Part shown: piece by piece, positions 57,476 to 64,000 of the stretch
Position numbering within the stretch: position 1 is the stretch's first letter
Layout of the letters: every line of letters starts with the position of its first letter
DNA from: Orientallactaga sibirica
Lineage: Eukaryota; Chordata; Mammalia; Rodentia; Dipodidae
Length of the DNA: 64,000 bases
Assembly (NCBI GenBank): GCA_036365145.1
Contig: JAEOAD010002231.1
Span: 3,885,501-3,949,500, forward strand
Reading direction: 5' to 3'
The notes under the pieces: model-generated
What the model saw: only the letters and a program-made list of their open reading frames with translations
Told to the model about the DNA's origin: nothing
Database searches by the model: none
Translations under genes and position numbers: made by a program

Positions 57476-59034
57476 AAAGAAAGAGATATTTTTACTGGGT
57501 GTGATGTGAATATTAGTAGTTAAGATTGGAATAAAAGAACTTGTGTTTGCCTTGTCTAGCTATCAAGTTAATTGGGACACTTGGCACATTGGACCTTGTG
57601 AATTTACTGTTGAAAAACAATATTGAATACACATCTGACATTTTGGAAAGACAAATGTGTTTGTTTATGCTTTTGACACAGCATTCTGAAGACAATCTTT
57701 ATCTGTCTTTGCTATTTGGATCTGCCTTGACACAGGGACAGGTAGAAAATGCCTTGGTAGAAGTCTGGGGTTCTTCATGTTGCCTCCCTTTCCATGTTGC
57801 ATTTATGTGAAATGCTCTATGGAGAACCAGTACCACTCAGAATAACCCTTTGAAGGGCTAGTCATTTTGCCATCCTTTCAAAAATTCTACAGAAAATATT
57901 GACTAAACACTTGAGTTTGATTGTCAAGATTTAAGAAAGAAGTAATTAATTTGAAGACTGGAACAATCAGTAGAATTATAAGGAAAGTACATAAATTCAT
58001 TTATACCCTCAAGTCAGTCAAAAATAATAATTAAGGGCTTCTGTCTGGGCACAATGACTGAACTAAACACTTCTGTGCTTTAATCAATCACTTGAGTCCT
58101 CATGCAGGTTTATTCTTTCTTTCTGCACACATGCTCATTGAGAGCACATAACAGCACTCATAACTTTGTCAACAGAATATCTATCATTGAGCTATACCCC
58201 AGCCCTCAACAGACCATCTACATGCATCACATCCAATTTTGGAGAGAAACTACTGATACTAGAAATGAATTAATACTTACCTTTTCCCCAATTTAACAAT
58301 AGATTTTCTAAATTCTAACATCTAATAATATAAACAAAGACTAGGATAGAACTAAATTTACTGAAATAATTTTGAAAAGTTAGGGAAAGTTTTAGAAAAA
58401 AAATTTTTAATTGCTTGAGATGAATCAAGAAGAAAAAGTAGTGAGTATGAGCTTGGTAAAATGGTATGCTGAAGAGTGAGTGATAGTGATCTGGTATAAG
58501 GCAGGACTAGGAACAAAAACTGTCACAGCATGTAAAAGCATCCAGAAAGACTATCTGTTCTCTGAATTCTGAAGTCTCCATGGTTCCAGTCATTCAAACA
58601 CAGGAACTCTCATAACTTGCCCCTCAGAAGGTTTCTCATATTTCATTGTCCGGATCACCTTATCCAGGTTAAACATGACTGATTACAAGGGGTTTGATAT
58701 GTCTCTGCCTTAGCACAGCTCTGCTGTCATTCTTACTGCTACAAGGTATTCAGGAGTGGCGTGATCCTACAGCACACATGACAGTACACTGGTGCTTCCC
58801 TTCCTAGGTGCTTCCCTTCCTTACAAGCCAGTAATTCTAATAAATGTATGATGGAATGTTAAAGTCACACGCTTTCTGCTCAAATTGCAATTGCAACACA
58901 ATTATAAGTTCCTCTGCCCTTACAACATTAACTGCTTTATCTGGTTAACTACAGAACATACCACAAATTTCTCAGTAGGACAGTTCTGTACAGTCAGGAC
59001 CTTTCTTATTTTACTCCAAACATTTTATTTTCAA
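57476..59034. other. Unclassified sequence
   Basis: Holds an ancient repeat phrase at 58020-58110 and a short antisense ID-like piece at 58165-58207 ('catctatcattgagctatacccc'-type). A 15-nt direct repeat 'ggtgcttcccttcct' lies at 58793-58822. No exon seen. Confidence 0.4.
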
Positions 59035-59197
59035 ATGTATTTTTATTTATTTATTTATTTGCATTGTAAGGGCATGCCAGGGTCTCTTGCCCCTGCAAAT
59101 AAATGTCAGAAGCATGCACCACTTTGTGCATCTGGCTTTACAATGGGTGCTAGGGAATCTAAGCCAGTCAAATAGGCTTGGTAAATAAACACCTGTC
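59035..59197 (-). mobile_element. tRNA-derived SINE, degraded
   Basis: Antisense: (TTTA)n tail, 'gggcatgccagggtctcttgcccctgcaaat', 'atgcaccactttgtgcatctggctt'. The GA run and the final head 'aagccatctctccagccc' are lost. Confidence 0.75.
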
Positions 59198-59818
59198 CTA
59201 CTTTTATTTTTATAAGAACCATTTTCTCTAATAAGTGACTTTTTTTTCGAGCTTGCCTTGAACTTTGCTCTCCTTATCTGTCTATGGGCTCTTCTGATCC
59301 TCACTCACCATAGATTCATCTTGGAATAGCATTTTCTGGACTACTTACTCCTTGAATTTGTTCTCCACTCTTTTTTTTTTTTTTCAGTCAGTAAAGACAC
59401 TGCTGTTCATGTTATCTGACAACCATGTTAGTTGGGGACATAGCCGTGAACAGATGAGATAAGCAGTCAGGTGACAGTGAACAAGATAAATAAGTCGACT
59501 ACCTGGTAGGTGAATATCGAGTTAAATGTCACAGGAATAAAGTAAGGTAAGGAAAGAGGAATGGGCAGTTTGTGGGAGGGACTGCATCACTGGTAATGTC
59601 TCACTCAAATTCCTGTGGTACTAAATGTCTATATGAGGAGACTGGGGACAAACTTCTGTAGGCATCACTGATTCTCTTCCTAAAGCCTTAAAGGGCCTTT
59701 AGGTTATCTCTGACTACCAATGTCTGTTCTGCCTACATACAGGGTAGGTCTTAAAGTGATCCCATCATCCCCGATGCTATATTGAATACAATTCATGAAC
59801 AATTTTTTTTCTTTTATG

Positions 59819-59892
59819 TAGTGTTGGGGAATGAATCCAGCATCTCATGAATGCTAGACAGGTGATGTACCCTGAGCCATATCCCAGCTCTG
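59819..59892 (-). mobile_element. ID element, diverged
   Basis: 'gtgttggggaatgaatccagc' to 'tgagccatatcccagctc' is the antisense ID consensus with several changes. Confidence 0.75.
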
Positions 59893-60049
59893 TAAGTGGT
59901 CAGTACTCGTTAGGAGGTGTACAGTCTCTCAGCCCTCCACTGAGATGTAAGCCCCAATTGGTCACAGAGCTACTCTAGATTATCTTCCCTTTCTGTTTCA
60001 TTTCCCCAGTCCTTTACTAATTTTCCAGATGATTACCCATCAGATGACT

Positions 60050-60073
60050 TAAAAAAAAAAAAAAAAAAAAAAA
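60050..60073. repeat. Poly(A) run
   Basis: 24 A bases without an attached SINE body. Confidence 0.8.
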
Positions 60074-60229
60074 CTTCCCTTTTATCTGGATCTACTTCAG
60101 AAGGAACACAGTTAAAAAGGTTCATATAATCCAAGAATGTTTTACAAAGTAAAGATGGGAAGGATCTGTGAAACAATCTTGGGAATGAACATACAAGGGA
60201 AAGCAAACAAAGCAAAGATATTCAGTAGC

Positions 60230-60704
60230 AGTGCCAGCTTGCAAAGAACAGTGGGGAGGCCAAGAGGTAGCAGCTGAGGTTAGAGGGAATGGTGGGCCTG
60301 CCCAAGTAGAACGTGGTAGGCTATCGTGGAAATGTTGTGCTTGAATCAGAATGATGGGAAGTCATTGGAGGGCTCTGAGCAGAAGAGTGACATGATCTGG
60401 CTGATGTCAAAGGATCACTCTGGCTATTTGGTTAAGCCTAGGGTAGAGGAAGAGCAATGGAGCCATCACGAAAGTCCTTACATGGAAGATACTAGGTGAT
60501 TACTGATGTGCTCTTGACGAGTAGTATTAGTAATGGAAGGAAGAGAGAGTTCTAATCCTGAATGTATTTTAAAGGCAAAACTAATAGTATTTGATGCTAG
60601 ATCTGATGTATAATTTACAGAAAAGTGGCAGACCATTCCAGGGGCAATTGCTTGGGCAAGTAGGAGAATGGAGATGCCATTTACTGAGATGAGATAGATT
60701 GCAT
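60230..60704 (+). repeat. Ancient interspersed repeat, left half
   Basis: 'gaagtcattggagggctctgagcagaagagtgacatgatctgg' and 'ggatcactctggct' are a well-known ancient mammalian repeat phrase ('gaagccattggagggttttaagcagg..gatcactctggct'). The element continues at 61031 after an LTR insertion. Family not named. Confidence 0.6.
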
Positions 60705-61030
60705 ATTCATTTTGTGTTGCTATAAAGAATACTGTAGGCTGACATATTTATAAACAACAGAGATATATTTATTATAGTTCTGGAGATTGATAAATCCAAG
60801 ATCCAGGGACTTAAGTCTGGTCAGAATATAATTTCTGTGTCATCCCATATCCGAAGGTGGGAGGGATCAGGAGACTGCATGAAAGACAGCAAGAGATCCA
60901 AACTCCTTGTAAAATAAACCCATTGCCATGGTAACAGCATTAATCCCATTATGAGAGAATATCTTATTAGGACCCACCAATACCTTTAGAAAACATGTTC
61001 AAAAAAATTGGCATGGGGGGAGTAAGCATT
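60705..61030 (-). mobile_element. MaLR LTR inside an ancient repeat
   Basis: 'attcattttgtgttgctataaagaatac', 'ttattatagttctgg' and 'attaggacccaccaatacc' are the antisense of THE1/MST/MLT-type LTRs. Sequence on either side belongs to one repeat. Confidence 0.68.
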
Positions 61031-61340
61031 AAAGGCAGAATTATAAGCTTAGTTCTGAATGTGTTTATTTGAGATGACCTGTAGTCAACCAAGTAGAGAT
61101 TGAGTGGGAAGCTGGATAAACAAAGTAGGACCCCAGAACAATATCCAGAGATAATGGTTTACCAGGCAGCAGCATGCAGACAGGATTTAAAACCATGAAC
61201 TAAATCAGATCCTCCATAAATGGACGCAGACTGAGAAAGAAGGCCAAGCCAGAGCCCTGAACAATGTTAATGTTCAGGGATGAGGGTCATCCGGCAAAGA
61301 AGACAGAGAAGGGGCAGCCTGGGTGTGGAGGAAAGAGCAG
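61031..61340 (+). repeat. Ancient interspersed repeat, right half
   Basis: 'tgagatgacctgtagtcaaccaagtagagattgagtgggaagctggata' and 'gagccctgaacaa' continue the phrase order of the repeat at 60230 ('tgagatgcctgttagacatccaagtggagatg..agttggata', 'gagccctgggcac'). Confidence 0.55.
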
Positions 61341-61394
61341 TCTGTGGAGAATGGAGGAGGGAGGGAGGGTTATGTGTTATGTGTGTCAGATAAA

Positions 61395-61560
61395 TAAGTG
61401 CTTCTTCTGCTAATGTCTAAAGCAATTATTTGCTGCTGCAAAACTAATTAGCATAACTAATTACAAACTGGCTTCTGTCATGATCCCGTCTAATGCTGTC
61501 TTGAAATATATTGGTAATTGTTATTTGTGCTTCTATGTGCTTATGAGTCATTTTCTTGAC
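61395..61560. promoter_or_regulatory. Candidate conserved noncoding element with homeodomain-type sites
   Basis: Contains CTAATTAG and CTAATTAC 16 bp apart (about 61445-61468), next to ATTATTTGC and GCAAAACTAAT. It is AT-rich but not low-complexity, and no repeat is recognised. Clusters of TAATTA sites are common in conserved enhancers. Nothing here proves function. Confidence 0.25.
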
Positions 61561-61672
61561 CAGATTCTAAACTCTTCTAGGGCAGGATTATGACATGAAT
61601 TGCCTTGATTTCCACACAGAACTCAGCAGCAGGCATTGGAGGCAATACATACTTGACAAACATTTAACCTTC
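61561..61672 (+). repeat. L2 LINE 3'-end fragment
   Basis: 'cagattctaaactcttctagggcaggattatg' and 'acttgacaaacattta' follow the L2 3' consensus ('agactgtaagctccttgagggcaggga'). Confidence 0.55.
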
Positions 61673-62089
61673 TAGTTTGCACATTTAACTAAAATATCAC
61701 ATTCTCCATGAACTATTGCCCAGCTCTTGTCTGGAAGGAATGTGTCCCTTCTCTGAACTCCAATTGCAATTACCAAGTATTGCCTTGCTTGGCAACTTAT
61801 CTTTTCGTAGATGTAAGAGACTTCTTACCTCTAATTAGTTCTTAGGTTTTCTTTGCATGATAAGGAACGTGTTCATATATCTCTATAGAGTTCAAGTGAC
61901 CTGAAATTAATTGTAAGCTCATATAGCCATCAATCTTATCTGTGTATAACGTTTTTTAAATAAGTACTTATTAATACATGAATATTTAATATTTAAATAA
62001 CTATTTCTCTAGTGTGTGCTTCTTTTGTGAACCATAGATATAGATCCTTTTTTTTTCTTTCCTTTCTTTCCATTCTTTTTTTCTTTCTT

Positions 62090-62296
62090 TCTGTGCTGGT
62101 GATTCAACCTAGGACTTTGATCATGCCCGGCAAGTGCTCTACCACTAAACTATATCCCTATTCCTTTTATTTTGAGATAAAGTCATATTAAGATACCCAG
62201 TCTTTGAACTCATCATGCAGCCCAGACAAGTCTGGAATCCTCCTGCCTCAGCCTCTTGAGTAACTGAGATTACAGGCATGTGCCAGCAGGCCCAGC
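62090..62296 (-). mobile_element. ID-B1 fusion SINE (B4-like)
   Basis: Antisense ID ('gtgctggtgattcaacctagg..ctaccactaaactatatccc') runs straight into antisense B1 ('gagataaagtcatattaag..cctcagcctcttgagtaactgagattacaggc'). That is the structure of the rodent B4/RSINE dimers. The pyrimidine stretch 62047-62090 adjoins it. Confidence 0.75.
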
Positions 62297-63139
62297 TTGG
62301 TAGTCTTCTCCTTAATTAAACATTAAAGTTTATCTGTTCCTAATTCAGTGTTATCCTTTAGAGTCTGATATTGGGGCCTTTGTACTGATACACATGGCTC
62401 TGTTGCTTCCATCCATGTAAAGCTATCCCAAGTTCACTAGCATTTTATTAGGGAGGTTTATGACCTTGTTATAATAATCATGGCCATTGGACATTCACTG
62501 CTTTTTCCTCACAAATAACAACTTGAGAGGTTGGTTTATACACCTCCATTCTCAGAAGTGAAGTGATGAGTTTGTGATCACCTTACCAGGCAGAAAGAAC
62601 AATATTATTAGATATTAAAACAGACCTGTGGGTCACCTCTCTGATTTTCAATCCTGAGTGTTTCAACATGTGCACTGGACTGGGAAACGCATTCATGCAT
62701 CTCCTCATTGGCTCACCAGGTTCTGATCTTGATTATGTATTACAGAACCTAGGGAAAACTGCTACTATCCTGAAATGGGACTTAGGGAGAAACAACAGAA
62801 GAAGGGTTTCTGTCAAAACACTGGAATCCAAGGATAAGAAAAGAAAAATCCCCCATTTTTGAGCTGTGACTTCTTGAGCAAGCAAAGATAAGGGTTTTCC
62901 CTCCTATACAAAGAAGTCTCATATACCAGAACATTAATGTATCACTTTCATACTCAGCTAACTCTGAACCCAACATGACAGCAAGTTGTGTGTCTTCTAC
63001 AATAGCAAAATGGAAATATGTTTTCTGGAGAAAACCAGAAAGCAAGTGAAGACCGATGGCTCATTGCAGGAACTCAGAGGCTATTAGATGTGTTAATATA
63101 GTCACTATGTGGCAGCACCATGACCTTGTGGTGGATATT
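62297..63139. other. Unclassified sequence
   Basis: About 840 bp with no recognisable repeat, exon or RNA gene. Confidence 0.4.
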
Positions 63140-63412
63140 ATTTTATTTTATTTTAATTTTTTTGGAGAGAAACACAGAGAGAGACAGAGAGGGAGAGGGA
63201 GACAGAGATGGGTGCGCCAGCAGCCTCTCAGCTGCTGCGAACGAAATCCAGATGTGTGCGCCCCCTTGTGGTCAAGTGCGGCATTGTGCCCTTGCGTCAC
63301 TTTGCATCTGGCTAAACGTGGGACCTGGAGATTGGAACTGCTGGAGATTGGAACCAGCAGTTCTTAGGCTTAGGAGGCAGGTGCCTTAACCACTAAGCCA
63401 TCTCTCCAGCCC
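63140..63412 (-). mobile_element. tRNA-derived SINE, long subfamily, with CTCF-like motif
   Basis: Antisense copy from the TTTTA-type tail to 'aagccatctctccagccc'. 'gctggagattggaac' is duplicated in tandem near 63327-63355. GCGCCCCCTTGTGG at 63258-63271 is the inverted CTCF-like motif. It is well preserved, so probably young. Confidence 0.92.
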
Positions 63413-63665
63413 AGATTTTATTTTTAAATGTAACACCTCATAACTATAATTTTCTATAATACATAGGAACCCCCCCTTATTAACAAAGCTTTAGACAAGT
63501 AAGGAAGACTCCATGAAGGATTTTGTTTTGCTGTTTTACTTATGCAACATGACTTCAAGTATAGGACCTCACCAAATAGGAACAATGGTCCAGATTATGT
63601 AATAAATGCTGTGAGTCCACATAGTAGGAGAAATTAAGTCTCTGATTTCAAAAAAACATGAAGTG

Positions 63666-63861
63666 GAGATAGAGAGATTGCTTAGTGGTTAAGGCACTTG
63701 TCTGCAATGCCAAAGGATCAAGGTTCAATTCCCTAGAACCCATGTAAGCCAGATACACAAGGTGGTGCGTCTGAAGTTCGTTTACAATGGCTGGAGGCCC
63801 TGGCACAACTACTTTTTCTCTCCCTCTCTCAAATAGATAAATAATAAATAAATAAATATAG
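63666..63861 (+). mobile_element. tRNA-derived SINE with 15-bp target duplication
   Basis: Sense copy, 'gatagagagattgcttagtgg' to (AAATA)n. AAAAAACATGAAGTG is repeated perfectly at 63651-63665 and 63862-63876. Confidence 0.95.
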
Positions 63862-64000
63862 AAAAAACATGAAGTGTAACCTGGTCATTCAGGTCACAGG
63901 ACTAATTACTGTGACTTGATGTTACCCGCCATGAAAATCAGTATTTCTAAAAAATTAAAGAACATCTGTATCAATGTTTAAAGGAGACTTTCAACATGGA

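Noticed and set aside
59373..59420. T-run followed by CAG ('ttttcagtcagtaaag') as a plus-strand splice acceptor
   Set aside because: No coding sequence or donor follows, and the only supported gene is on the opposite strand.

Overview
The window is a piece of a placental-mammal genome, almost certainly rodent. The organism call rests on the repeats. Dozens of copies belong to a tRNA-derived SINE that opens with 'ggctggagagatggcttag' and ends in CT-rich plus (AATAAA)n tails. They sit beside 7SL-derived B1 copies ('ggtggcgcac..ctttaatcccagcac') and classical rodent ID and ID-B1 fusion elements. I have met this SINE mixture in jerboa-type (dipodoid) sequence, for example Jaculus. The order-level call is strong; the genus-level call is recollection and should be checked.

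Only one protein-coding gene is supported. Three exons on the minus strand (37664-37787, 15394-15541, 2298-2497) encode consecutive pieces of a Dbl-homology (DH) RhoGEF domain, best matching ARHGEF38. All three have canonical AG/GT boundaries, and their codon phases join without a break (phase 1, then phase 2), giving 157 DH residues. The rest of the window is intron: about 12.9 kb between the two left-hand exons, 22.1 kb between the two right-hand exons, and flanking sequence that runs off both ends. The N-terminal exon(s) and the C-terminal half of the gene were not found here.

Region by region. 0-15 kb: intron packed with SINEs, a solo LTR with a clean 5-bp target duplication (9810-10190), and a B1 that was later split by a tRNA SINE (13180-13622). 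15-30 kb: the central DH exon, microsatellites, a 200-bp polypurine tract, several SINEs including two of a long subfamily, and a 5'-truncated L1. 29.6-32.1 kb: a MaLR-type LTR retrotransposon with both LTRs and an internal region, itself hit by a B1 and a tRNA SINE. 32-49 kb: the N-most visible DH exon, a 56-nt near-perfect palindrome, old L1 fragments and an MLT1-like LTR. 49.1-55.3 kb: a long antisense L1 lacking a large ORF1/ORF2 block, and containing a 1.7-kb stretch where betaretrovirus-like fragments (capsid MHR, integrase tail, LTR polyadenylation region) alternate with L1 segments that recur, uninterrupted, next door. 55-64 kb: unclassified sequence, a GATA microsatellite, an ancient repeat split by a MaLR LTR, an AT-rich possible regulatory block, and more SINEs.

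I found no operon, CRISPR array, tRNA or rRNA gene, and nothing I would call a new biological system. The most useful leads are the L1/ERV mosaic (either odd biology or an assembly consensus artefact) and the long SINE subfamily, whose four copies all carry a near-match to the CTCF core motif, in convergent orientation across the locus.
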